Below, in pieces: positions 44,460 to 56,900 of a stretch of 64,000 bases of DNA. The translations under genes and the position numbers were made by a program. Source of the DNA: Leptoclinus maculatus (Eukaryota; Chordata; Actinopteri; Perciformes; Stichaeidae); contig JAVDOI010000004.1 in assembly GCA_032191485.1 (NCBI GenBank), forward strand, positions 24,107,770 to 24,171,769, given 5' to 3'. Numbering within the stretch: the stretch's first letter is position 1; the number at the start of each line of letters is the position of its first letter. The notes under the pieces were generated by a model that saw only the letters and a program-made list of their open reading frames with translations, did no database searches and was not told the DNA's origin.

Positions 44460-47400
44460 ATGTTTCTCCTTCTCTCGTTGTGTATGTGTGGTCTTCTGCT
44501 GCAAGGAGACGCTCAGGACCGAGCCGCTCTGTGGAGGGGGAACGACCAGAGTGGACGATGCCAGTACACCTTCACCGTGCCCAGCCCCGTCGAGGCCAGC
44601 TGCCCGCAGACGGGGGGCCCCGAGGTGGAGGGCCTGAAGGCTAGACTCAGCCTGCTGGAGGTGCTGGTGTCCCAGCTGACCGGAGGGGACACCGGGGGTC
44701 CCCGAGGGGCCGGGGCCGCAGCTCGGCCTGGGCTTCAGGAGGCGCTGGACCGGGCCACGGGGGAGAGGAACCTGCTGCGGGGGGAGAAAGAGCGTCTGGA
44801 GCAGGAGCTGCAGGGGCTTCAGCGCAGGATGGAGGAGATGAGGAGGGAGACGGAGAGGCTGAGGAGCAGACCGTGTCCTCCACAGACCCCCATGGTGCCA
44901 CCAAGCCCCCCTCTGCAGGACAGTGGCCTGACTAGACCTGCTGGGGGTAAGAGATACACTCTAAACCACCACACACTTTATGAGCCATTCAAAAAATGTG
45001 TGAAGCTTATCGACGCTTATAAATAGAAACTGTTTAAACTCATGAAATATACATGTTTTTATAAATTCCCAGCTTTTAGATAATTGTGCACATGTTTTGA
45101 TTTTATATTCTAATGCAATTAAGATGCACAACTAGATTACTTAATTGCCTGCAGACAGGTTGTCTTTCAGCTATTTGGGGACTCTGATTGAAGTAAAATG
45201 GATTCATTGAAGCAGAGAAACATTGAAGCATAAATGTCATCCATGTGTGGAATACCATGCAGGTACAGAGCCACACAAAATTCCCAGAGTTTTGCACTGT
45301 GCGTGTGTGTGTGTGTTTGTTTCTGTTCACTGTCTGCAGCAACAGAGAAAAAGCTGATAAATAATGAACTTCTTTGGCAATTACGTGAAGGAATTGGACT
45401 CTGGTTTCCATTGCTCTCAATGCACACACACAAAGTTGATTCCTCCCGACATCTTCCTGCATAAATCCCCTTAAAGACAGCAGGGGGACAAAGTGTGTGC
45501 ATGCTCTAATGTTGTGTGTACTTGTGCGGTTAATGTTTTGGTTGCCCCCATTCGTCTGCAGAGACCACTCGGTTCAGGTTTCTGCTCCTGCATTTAGGGT
45601 GATGGTGATGGTGGCGAGCCAGAGAGGGTCGGCTCAGTATTTCATGAGCAGATCCGGCTTCTTTTATGACCGGTGTTTCCCTCTGCATGACGAGCAGGGC
45701 GCGAATAGCCCGGTTATGTGGAAGGGGAGAGGCGGATGAAATGCGATGCACACTCTGGTGGAAGTGCACGCTCGGGTTGGGCTTTTGATCACGCCCGGTG
45801 GGGGGGGAGGAACACTATACTCCCAGGGGGGGGGGTCAGAGGGCCACACAGATCGAGGGAGTTATCTTGGAGCCAGTGAGGTTAAGCTCTGGTATTCTGT
45901 GTGTTTGCAGTAGCCAAACATCCGTTTAACTAGCCCTCGTCTTTTCACTTGCCATCTCCTGTTGGTAACCCCCCCCCCCCCCCCCCCGCTCCTTTCTTTT
46001 CTCACTTCAGCCGTCTCTGTTTACCCGCTCGGCTCTCAGAGTGTGGCCTGCTGCTCGTAAATCCTTCTCTGCCACATCTCCCCCGTCCACCACACATCAC
46101 TTCTCCCTCTGCAGCAGAAAAAAAGTTTACACTCAATCTTCTGCATACTCCAGGTTATCTGCTGAGCTCCTCATGTTTGCACCTGCAGACTGAAATACAC
46201 AGCGAGGGGCCCTCAGGGCAGAGGCAGATGTAGAATAGATCACAGCGAGAGGACGACACGCAGAACGCAGAGAGGAGGTCAACGTCACAGCGTTTTGGCA
46301 ACTCTGACAGGAATTTCTTTTTCTCAAGCGGTGGTTATGACCTGCAGTAACATTTACGAGCTGAAATATGATGATAACAATGGCATGTGCTCGAGGCAAA
46401 ACTAATCAAAATACATGCCTAAACAAAGTTTATTTTCAGGTCATGAGAGCAGGCATGTGCAGTTTACTCAGGTCTAGCCCATTGCCAAAAACACAGTTGA
46501 TTTCACCGTGTCAATCATATCAGAGGCTTCCTTTTCAATTTGGTTTCCTGTAGCCATTCTTCATCATCATCACAGGTAAACATCCAGTGTGTGTGTGTGT
46601 GTGTGTGTGCGTATGTATGTGTGCAGCCAGGAGGATAAGCAGTCATAAATAATGTTTAATGATCTTCCAATCAATGTGCATATCTGTATGTAGAGGCACT
46701 AAAGGACCAGACTGTGGCCAATTTGGAGTCCTCTGACTGTTGATTATACACAGCACCCTGAATTATGAATACTGGGGGGAAATAAGTTTCCTGACAACAA
46801 TTGCCGAGTTATATCCAACAGCTCTGCTGAACTCTGTAAGCCGGGCTTGATTAGGCCGCTGCCTCCTCTGGCTGAGCCTCCTCTGAGAAAATTACGACCC
46901 GTCTGGTCTGTGAAGATTATGGTATTCTGCTCCGTGACATCCCAAACAAAGAGGCAGGATGTGAGTGCACATATGGCTCACAGTAAACACCCACACACTC
47001 AGGGGGAAAGACAGTAAGACAAAGTGGCTGTTTACCTGTGATGATGATGATGATGATGATGAATGGCTGCGTCTTGTAACCCTCAAAAAACACTTCCAAC
47101 CTCTTTTCTTTACAATCTCTTAAATGGGCTCAACCTTTTACCTTTCAACATAGCAAGCTCGTCGTCTGCCTCATTGCCCACCTCCCTCTCCCTCTCCTCA
47201 TCAACGCCGAGAATCGACATCAGCTTCCAGATGCGAGCGCTTAAAAGTTCTCCGCATCATTAGGGCTCATTATGCGCCTGAAATCACCAGACACGGCACG
47301 TGCAAGAGCACAGCGGGCAACGTGCAAACAGTCACCCATGAACACAGGTACACAAACACACGCTTCGTATCCATTATGATGAAAACATATTTGAAAGGCT

Positions 47401-50400
47401 CATTTTTCTGTTGTAAACAGAGTACACAGTTCACAGATGTTGTTTACTCTCAACAGTAATGGTCTCAAGAAGGAGTCAAGAGAGGAAGGCTGATATGCGA
47501 CTGGTTTGAAGTTTTGAGGTGCCTGGGTGGGATGGTTTGAGGTGCCTGGGTGGGATGGGTGTCGAATGTGTTTGTGTGTTACGGTCGGCCAAATCTACCG
47601 ACTGCCTGACTCCGGAGCAGCTGGGAATCCATTCAGGGGTGTTTGTTTCCTGCTGTCACATTCCCTGCTGTTAGTAGTGCCACAGCCACGTTTGGGTACA
47701 CAATCACTCTCCTAACTATTGTACGCCGAATGTGAGACGTGCAACCGAAATCACTAAACTCTGCGTGTGTGTGTTTAGGTTCCAATCCCATGTCTCACCT
47801 GATGACCAGGCCCAACAGGCAGGGAGACAGCAGCAGTTTGAGAGGTATGGTCACGTTTTCTGCACAGAATCACCTCCATCCTCGCAGTTTTATTATTCAA
47901 CTAAATCCACGTGTCTCCTCGTCTCTTCCTGTCAGACTCGGCGTGGGAGTACGGACTTCCGGGGTTCCAGGAGCTGAAGGCCGAGGTGACAGAGGTACCG
48001 GTTCCTCATGGATCTGAGGACAACACAGGTCTCTGTTTGAAATATTCAGATTTATTCCTCCCTTACAGAACCATACGAGTGGCTCAGTGTGATGTTTTAG
48101 CCTATTTAACTACAATGTTCTGATACCATTTTTTCCTTCACGATTCCGATACTAAAACTTTTGCATCGGCCGACATCGAGTATCGATCCAATACCAGTGT
48201 GTTAAAACCAAAAAGTTAAAAAGGTCATAATTCCCTCTCGAATATCTATTTTTTGTTGCTGAGAAAAAATCTCCTTCAAACAACAGTTTCTCACCAAAAA
48301 CAACATTTTATTTAAACACATCATGACGACATTATAATTGTCCTTTCGCCCAGTACTCATTTTAACTGAATAGAGCTTGAACGCATCATAATGTAACTCA
48401 ATGCAACCTCCGTAAACGTTAGCTCCGTTATGTAGCCAAGCAGGACTGTGCTGCAGGATGCTAATAGCTAAAAGCTGTTATATTTAATAATATTAAATAT
48501 TAAGAATTACTAAGGGAAAAAAATCAAGTTTGCTTTGAGTTATTATGGGATTGTGATTGATTTTATAATTCTTTGTTTGGCTTGAAGTTTGTTTTATCTT
48601 CCGTACTTAATTGTTAATCTGAGATGAGCTGTTTTGTTTGTTGTGTGCACGTGTGTTTAACTGCATGTGTGTGGACCCTAAGAACAATAGTGCTTATGCT
48701 TCTAATGGGAATCCAAAGAAAGAAAGAAAATGAGAGGGACAGAGAGAAAAAAGACAAAGAAAAAGTCAAAAGAAAAGAAAGAAAGGTTCACATAAAACCC
48801 AGTAAAGAACACATGTTCTGCAGTTAAAGAGCTAAACCGTGCAAACACACCAGTATAGTCCTTTAAATCCAGTCCTGGCAGCATATACCCCTCTCACTCA
48901 CCCCTTTCTCCCTCCTCCCCCTCCACCTGACCTGGCAAACATGACACTCACCCCCCCCTGCTGACAGCCTCAAAGCAAATACTTCTATTATTACTGCAGC
49001 ATGGAACGAGAATACCAACGTCATGCCAATCCGTAGGTATGAGGGCCTTCCCCAGAGTTTCACGTTTTGTCTCGTAAATGTAAATGGGGAAACACGCCTA
49101 ACGAGGTTGTCACACACGCTGCTAACCCCCCTTCCCTTTCCCCAAAACCCACCACAGCTTGTGCTGCTGAATGGCTCTCTGCTGGTCTGATTGTTTTGGG
49201 ATGTCAGGAAAATACACGTGGGGTCACCACGTGAAGTCATGATATCTCTGATGAGGCCGTGCCAACAGGAAAGATGCATGGCAGTGGGTGTATTTATAAG
49301 ACCATATTCCTATCAAACCCTTAATCCGCTGCTACGTCCTGGACCTGAGAGCGAGGGTGTATTTTTAGGAAGTGGTAAATATACAGCACTGCCTTATCCT
49401 TTTCCCCGTGATACGAGCAGCGGAGAGACGCAGGATGAGTAGTGGTCCAGTTGCTGCTCTGATGGTGGGTGACTCAACAGAGATGTCCGGCAGCATCTCC
49501 AGACCTGCCGTCTCACCTCATCGCACCCCTGACCAGCTCTCGGATTACCCCCATTGGCCCTCAGTCACGCACATGTAGAGGTCCCCCTCTAATGTGCACC
49601 ACTGACCGCGAAAAATGGCTCCTGAAGTCAGAAATATGTGATCCAGTTTGAGGATGATTGTTTTTCAGGATTGTCGCTCGTTGTGTCCCCGATCAATTTG
49701 TGTTTCCCTGAATTGATCATCTCCGAGTCTTGATCTAAAAAAAAAAAAAAGAGATGGCGACCACTTCAAAACCACAGTCCACAAACCAATGATTGACGTC
49801 ACGACGACTACGTCCGCTTCTTACATACAGTCTATGGGGAAGAACATTGGTCTCCTGGTTGAAAGTCCTGTATTTGTTTGATAAAAACGTGTTTTGATCC
49901 AATGCTCTTAGCCTATATTTTCACATATACATTATATTATATAGTATCTGTCTTAAATGTGTCTCATCTCTTCATCCCTTCCTCTTCTTCCTGCGCGCAG
50001 GTTGTGGGGAGTTGGTCTCAGTTGGTGAGCCGGTGACTCACAGGAAGGCGGACAACATAGCGGGTAAATATGGTGTTTGGATGCAGGACCCCGAGGCCGT
50101 CTCCCCTTACGGACCGGAGATGGTCTGGCGCATCGACACCATAGGCTCTGACGTCAGGCAGCTGTTCGGGTACGACGACATGGAGCAACTCTCTAAAGGC
50201 TTTCCATCCAAGGTCGGTGTCAGATGGATGATACTCCCTCATTTGGAATAAGCCCCCCCAAAAAACTCACTCTGCCTTTTCCCCCTGACAGGTCCTGCTG
50301 TTGCCAGAGCTGGTGGAGAGCACCGGTGCCACTCTGTACCGAGGCTCTCTGTATTACCAGAGACGACGCAGCCGCTCCCTCATCCGCTTCGATCTCGCCT

Positions 50401-50873
50401 CCGAGAGCACCGCAGCGCGTCGCGACCTCCCCCACGCCGGCTTCCACGGCCAGTTCCCTTACTCCTGGGGCGGCTACACGGACATCGACCTGTCCGTGGA
50501 TGAGCAAGGGCTGTGGGCCGTCTACTCCACCAGCAAGGCCAAAGGGGCCATCGTGATCTCGCAGCTGGACCCGCACAGCCTGGATGTGAAGAGGAGCTGG
50601 GAGACCAACATCAGGAAGAACTCCGTGGCCAACACCTTCATCATCTGCGGCAAGCTGTACACCGTGGCCAGCTACACGGCGCCGGACACCATCATCAACT
50701 ACGTGTACGACACCAAAACCAGCCAGGGGAAGTCCATGGCCGTCCCATTCAGGAACAAGTACCGCTACAACAGCATGATCGACTATAACCTGGCTCAGAG
50801 GAAGCTGTTCGCCTGGGACAACTTCCACATGGTGTCCTATGACCTCAGGCTGGGTCGCCAGCAGGCCAACTGA
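44460..50873 (+). CDS. myoc: Myocilin (secreted olfactomedin-domain glycoprotein)
   Basis: Secreted glycoprotein, in mammals abundant in trabecular meshwork; olfactomedin-domain mutations cause glaucoma. Five exons: 44460-44946, 47779-47844, 47936-48028, 50001-50212, 50292-50873, for 479 residues (human 504). A hydrophobic signal peptide (MFLLLSLCMCGLLLQGDAQ) is followed by a Glu/Arg/Leu-rich coiled coil at about residues 55-135 (KERLEQELQGLQRRMEEMRRETERL segment), a low-complexity linker, and the olfactomedin domain from G216. C217 and C405 correspond to the human C245-C433 disulphide. Human calcium ligands D380, N428 and D478 correspond to D352, N400 and D450; A429 is Thr401 here. HGQFPYSWGGYTDIDL and ETNIRK.SVA are family hallmarks. 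The single human olfactomedin exon is split here by a 79-bp intron (50213-50291). A TATA box lies upstream. Confidence 0.97.
44947..47778 (+). other. myoc intron 1
   Basis: 2.8-kb intron with poly-C (45969-45987), TG (46588-46610) and GAT/ATC (47040-47063) simple repeats. No nested gene seen. Confidence 0.6.
48118..48360. repeat. Dispersed repeat (hAT-like) in myoc intron 3
   Basis: GATACCATTTTTTCCTTCAC ... CATCGGCCGACATCGAGTAT ... GATCCAATACCAGTGTG is wording shared with a common fish element; one end only. Confidence 0.5.
49752..49840 (-). repeat. Short dispersed repeat, copy B (inverted relative to 42684)
   Basis: The reverse complement reads CATAGACTGTATGTAAGAAG ... GGACGTAGTCGTCGTGACGT ... 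CATTGGTTTGTGGACTGTGG, strongly similar to copy A. It lies in myoc intron 3. Confidence 0.75.
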
Positions 50874-51440
50874 GGCCGCCATGATTGACTGTCGAAAAGC
50901 TCAGCTGTTCCCGCTTCAAAGACTCAAGAGCTTTAGAGCACAATGCGTGTGGTAGTCGTAGTCATAAAGCCAACACCATCAGTGTAGAAGAGCTACCAAA
51001 CTCCAAAATGAAATGAAGACGTTTGAGGAACAGTGTTTCTCGCAAGGTGTGCTTTTTTTAAATCTTTCTCTTCAGTGGGCGGGCTTTTGTTGTGGCACGG
51101 CCCACAAACATGTTTTTAGAGGAATTATTTTTGTACCGCCTTCAATTCAGATGTATGATTTTGTTGTTTTCTTGATAGCTATATATATATATAAATATAT
51201 ATTTGAGGACTGAAAGATGAATGAATTTTACAAGCTAAGTGGGATAATCAAAGCGTACAATTAAAACAAACTGCTTCACACCCTACAGTGTTTCACCAGT
51301 CAACATGTCGTATTAAATAAACTGCTCTCTCACTCAGCACGTGTTATTATTGTATAATATTGCATGTACTTGTACACTGTTGTCGCCAACAGAATGATGT
51401 AATGTCAAAAATCATGAAATAAACGTCCTAAGTTACAACA
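50874..51440 (+). terminator. myoc 3' UTR with two poly(A) signals
   Basis: AATAAA at 51316-51321 and 51418-51423; the UTR is about 450-560 nt. Confidence 0.7.
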
Positions 51441-52345
51441 GTTTGTGTGATTATTATGAACCTTAGAGATGTATATACCTAAAGGGGTTGTAAGCTCTAA
51501 CTAATAACTTTAGTATTAATGGTTAAGACTGAATGAACACAACCCACGCTAATTATTAGTTAATTAAGAATCCCACTGCTCTTATTGGCAAGACCCGCCC
51601 TGCGTAGCTGGTTGAGGCAGTCGACTGGCGTAAGGTTCTGCAGTCCTTGAGAAGTTCGTCAGTAGTTAGTCAGGATAGCCCGTCTTGCCAAGAAGAAAAA
51701 AGTAATTAAAAGGTGTTTTGAGAAAGCGCCGCAATCACGAGAGGACCATGACCATGCAGCCATAACCGGCCACCCAAAAAATATGACGTTTGCTGCAGCA
51801 GAATGCGAGATTTGTCGTGGACAGACGGAGAGATGCACACTCACTCATGTACACACTCGACCAATCGCTTGACCCTCCTGGCAGGAATAATAAAAAGGGT
51901 CAACAATTTGTAATAAGCCATCAGAAACCCTTCTGTAGTTATGGTATAAATGTTAATAGGTCAACATATTTATTAAATTCATCAAATCTGCAGCTCTAAA
52001 TTTCCATAAGTTGCTAATCAACTTATTGTAACCAAATCCCATACATGCAGTAGTAAGAAGACTAAGACGGTGTACTGCTGGAGGATGAACACCAGCTAAA
52101 GCCTGGCAACACAAACATTGTTATTAATGGTTAAAAACTGATGTATAGAACGTTATTAGATGATTCATTAACCACTGATATTTGATACCTTTAGAACTAG
52201 ATTTTCCTCATCCATGTTGATAAGTGTTGTAGTGACACCTAGTGGCGAGATGTGATCTGTGCCGAATATATTAATTCTGATGTAGATCAAAATAAAAAAT
52301 TAAATAAAACTGTTGAAAGAACAAACCAGGCATCACTGACAAACA
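51441..52345. other. Short convergent intergenic gap, myoc to prrc2c
   Basis: AT-rich with no supported gene. The two flanking genes are tail-to-tail. Confidence 0.6.
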
Positions 52346-52349
52346 TCTC

Positions 52350-53975
52350 AACAGTATATTATTTTATTAGTTTCTGTAACCAAACCAAGAGAATGTAAAT
52401 AAGACCGTACATATTTTAATACAGCGATGAAACCCCTGTACAAGTTCAACAAAAAAAAAAAAAAAAAAAATCATTACCCTCCCTCCCTCCCTCCCTCATC
52501 CATCCTTCAAAGAAAGGACTCTTTCTCCCCCCCGGCTCGGGTAGAGGTGAGGAGGATGCCCCCCCCCACCTCAGGGTGCATACTACTGTACATTTCTGAA
52601 GGGCCCTCGTCGCCACAAACCCCGAGATGAAAGCATTGTGGGTGGGACAGCCAGCGGAGGTGAGGCGGAGACAGAACACAGCGCTGATTGCTCTCATCAG
52701 TAAAGACAACTAAACAATAAGTGTCCTTCTGCTTAACGCTTCTGAACTTGAGGCTTTTCGTTTCATCTTTTTTCTTTTCCTTGTTCTCCGTCCTCGTGAG
52801 GGTTGACACACACGCACACACACACACACACACACACACTTGAGTTTTCTACCGTTTCACCCATCAACTCCTCACCGTTTCTATTCCTCTAAAATAGCCC
52901 TATCCTGCAGCTATTCTCTAGCTAAGGGCACTGAAATCAGTCAACAGCAGCAGGTCTGGGTGCTTTACAGTGAAGTGTGTGTATAGGTGTGTGTTTGTGT
53001 GACAGCAAGGAAGCAGTGAAATGGGTGTGTGACAGTAGCTTTATGTAGTGATCCTGTAAAGTCCAATCAGAACTCCTTAAAATCCCAAAATAAAGGCGGC
53101 GACGTCTTCTCTGCGTTGCTTTAACCTTTGGCTAAATAAACAGGGGAGTCCAGCTACAATGCCACAAACACACACCCGACACACACACACACACACACAT
53201 CAGTAATTCTCAGGCAAGGAGATGAGAGCAGAAGGCAGGAGCAGAAGCTCACGGGCAGACTTATCGATAAATCAAAAATCATTCATTTCAATCAACTGCT
53301 TTAATTTTTCACATTTCCGTTCTGGTAAAAACAAAAACACACAAAAAAAAAGGACGAGAAATTTCTGGTTTCACGTCTGTGTGCGGTGACTGTGGATGAA
53401 ATGTGAGTGTGTGGTAATCGAGATGCATTTCCACGTGACTAGTTATGACGGGAGATCAACAAAAAAGTGTGCTTCGCTAAAATGACATCTCCTTAACAAG
53501 ATTGTTTCGACTACACAAAAAAAAACTGATTCTTTCGTTTAACAAAAACAGCGTTCTCCTATAATATGCGCGATCCTATCTGGGGGGGGGGAGACAAAAA
53601 AAAAAAAAAGAGGAACAGAAATCAAGAGCTATATAAAAAAAATGGCAAACTCAGCAGCAAATCTCATTTTCGAATTTTCTCTTTCCAACTCTCCTCTGAT
53701 CTACCGCCTGAGTAGATTTCTATGGAACAACTTGTGCAGCCATTTTAAATCGGCTTCTAAATATGATGGACTCAAAACGCCGCCACCTACAGTGGGACAA
53801 GATAGGGGAAGAAAGAGGAGGATTATGTTTAGGCGGGACAGTGCCTCCTCTAGCATCAACTCATCATTCTCCCCCCCCCCCCAGGGCTGATATGAGGCGG
53901 TGACTGAGTGACTGGGGCTCGATCCTCTCTCTTCCATCCATTCATATTGTCATCTGAAGAGGGTTCCGCCGCTCT
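52350..53975 (-). other. prrc2c 3' UTR
   Basis: About 1.6 kb with a minus-strand AATAAA at 52363-52368. It contains a poly-T tract in transcript sense (52451-52470 as A run), a CA repeat (52806-52840) and several homopolymers. Confidence 0.6.
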
Positions 53976-56900
53976 TTACTTGCCCTCTTCTGGTTTGATG
54001 GCCTGCGGTTTTATGGGGCCAGTCCGGATGGGCTTGGCCGAGGAGATGGGGGGTTTGTCGGGATCCGGGCGGTCGCCCATCGCCTGGTGGTTTGGGGCGG
54101 AGGCGTCGAGCGGGGGTTTCCCCCCCTGATCGAGCCGCGACACTTTGCTGACTTGCGGGGCCTTGAGCTGCTGCTGCTCCGAGAAGAACTTATGAGTGGC
54201 CTGGAGCACCTCGGCCCGCTGCTTTGCCTGCAGAGTGATGAAGACACGATCAAAATAAGCCAAAGCCACCATTCACTGAAAGATTACTTCATCATCTGAC
54301 TCCCCCCCCCCATTAATAAAAACAGAATCAGCAGATAAAACGGGGAACCAGACCTTTAGGTCCTGCTCAGCCTTCATAGCCTGCGTGCCTCTGGGAGCAA
54401 GCGAGGGACCAGGAGGTCCTCGGGGAGGGTGCTGGCTGTGCTGTGGGTGCTGAGGGTGCAGAGGGCGGGGATGGGGCATGAGACCACCACCCATATTGGG
54501 CGACATCGGGGGGCCCATGGGAGAGCGCTGGACGCCTCCAGCAAACGAGTTAATGTGAGGAGGTCGAACCAGAGGAGACACGATGTTGGGCTGAGACAGA
54601 ATCTGAAATGAAGAGGAAGAAAGAGGAAATAAATGGACGCTTGACATTTAACCGTGGTGCTAATATCCATCCATCTAAATACAGGTGTGATTAATCTACC
54701 TGTGGGTTGAACTGGCCAGGGAAGTGCTGCGTCATCCTCATGCCGGCAGAGCTAGCCTGGAACTGCTTCTGGTACAGCATGCTGTTGATCTTACTGGACT
54801 GGCTGCTGGGAGACGTGGAGCTCGCTCTGCAGGCGGAGGAGGACACGATCGTCATAAATAACACATGAACCCAACTAGATACATTGCTGACTTGGCGACA
54901 AACATCTTATGAATAAAGAAATGACAGGCTTTTTTGGTGCTGCTTGTGTACACACATATTTACATTTGTTGTTTATGTGTTGCTTGTGTCTGATATGAAT
55001 CTATAGGTGGTACCTGTAATGGCTGGAGGTGGGCGTGGTGCTCCGGGCGCCGATAGGCGGGGTTCCGGGCTTCACATCCATCCCACTGCCAAAGAGTTTC
55101 AGATCCATGTCCATCTGCAAAGTGTCAACACACAAAAACTGTTCCAACTCCAGCTTTAGAAATCTAAATCAGCAAGAGTGTGTCTGAGATTCACAGTACA
55201 GGAGGGTTCTCAACTTCTATTATCTAAAGGCCCACTTCACATTCTTTAAAAAAATAAAATTGAGGACCAACTTCCAAAACAAAATATAAAAAAAGGACAA
55301 GAAAATATATATAAATATACACACTGGGCTGTAAATATGTGCTATGCTACTCACCGCTGCCATTATAAATTCATATTTAATGTATTCATATTTCATCGCT
55401 ACATGCTTTGGAGCTTTTACTAGAGTAGTGTCGTCTCCCACATCACACTGCATACGAGGGAACGTTAGCTAGCCAACACAACTCGCTCTACTTGATGTGT
55501 TGCGATATGCAAGTCTCTGACATTATGCATTTTAATTTGACATTTTGTATTCATGCTAGTGTTGAACCATCTAGATATAAGAATAACTAGCTTTCAATGA
55601 CTCCCAGTGGTTGAGAATAGCAGCACTACAGTACCTTGCTGGTCGGAGGCTGCATCATGCTGTGGTTGGGGCCCATGATGCCTCGGTATGGCTGGGAGAC
55701 CGGGGGCTGCCGGTTGATGTTGGGGGGCTGAGCCTGGGGAGGAGTGGGAGGCAGCGCCAGGAGGGGCTGGCCTCCACCCGAGCCAAAGTTAGACAGGGAC
55801 AGCTGGGAGCTGGGCATTGAGACCGTCATCTGGAGAGAGATTAAGACACGCAAACGATCAAATCATTCACCAATCAAAAGGAAATTGTGCCGCTTTACAC
55901 CACTGGATACGAACCAATTAAGGGCTTTGGTTAACCACCAACACAACACAAGCGATATAAGAGGTTTATAAACCTTATGTTTGCATGCAGGTTACCTGTT
56001 GCATTGCAGAGCTGGGCGACTGGGTGTTGCTGTAGTAGCTACTCTGGCCGTGTTGTTGCACCTGTCCCGAGTACATGTTAGAATGCTGACTCATCCCCTG
56101 TCGGGCCTGAAACACAGACACAGATATGTCAGATGGAACACACAAACACATTAACAAATAAATATAGATGTCAGTAAGGCGTTGGTCAATACCATGAGGC
56201 TGAGTGGAACAGATCCTTTGTGCAGACTGGTTACCTGCAGCAGGTGCGTGTCAATGAGCTGGGAGCCTCCCATGCCAGAGGGCTGGTTGAGCTGCGGCTC
56301 AAACAGAATGGGAATGTGCTGGGTGGAGGAGGCCTGCTGATAGGCCAGACTAGACTGAGGCTTGCCGAGCTCAGACGCCTGGACGCCGGCATAGCTGTGC
56401 AGCGACGGCCCCGACAGCATCATGGAGGGCTGCGACAGGCTGCTCTGCATGAACGCCTGCTGAGACCTGAGGACGGATCAGGACGTGGGATCGGATGAGC
56501 GAACAATGGGACACTGGCGGTTCAGCAGTACTGTGCGTGTTGGAGCAGAGAACAGAATACGAGTGCAGTGTTGCGAGTTACCTGTAAGGCTGCAGTGAGG
56601 AGCTGAACAGGTCCTGTTGCTGGGAGACTGGGGGACCAGCACTGAGTCCGAGCTGAGCCTGATGCGTGTGTTGGTGTTGGTGCTGATGCTGATGTTGGTG
56701 TTGGTGCTGATGCTGATGTTGGTGCTGCGGCTGATGTTGGTGTTGGTGCTGCGGCTGATGTTGGTGTTGGTGCTGCGGCTGATGTTGGTGTTGGTGCTGC
56801 GGCTGACCTTGCAGTGGAGCGTAGATAGGGATGGGAATCTGCTGCACTGCTGTCGGCTATAAAAAAAAGGTGGAGAAGAAACACAGGTAGTTTTACCTCC

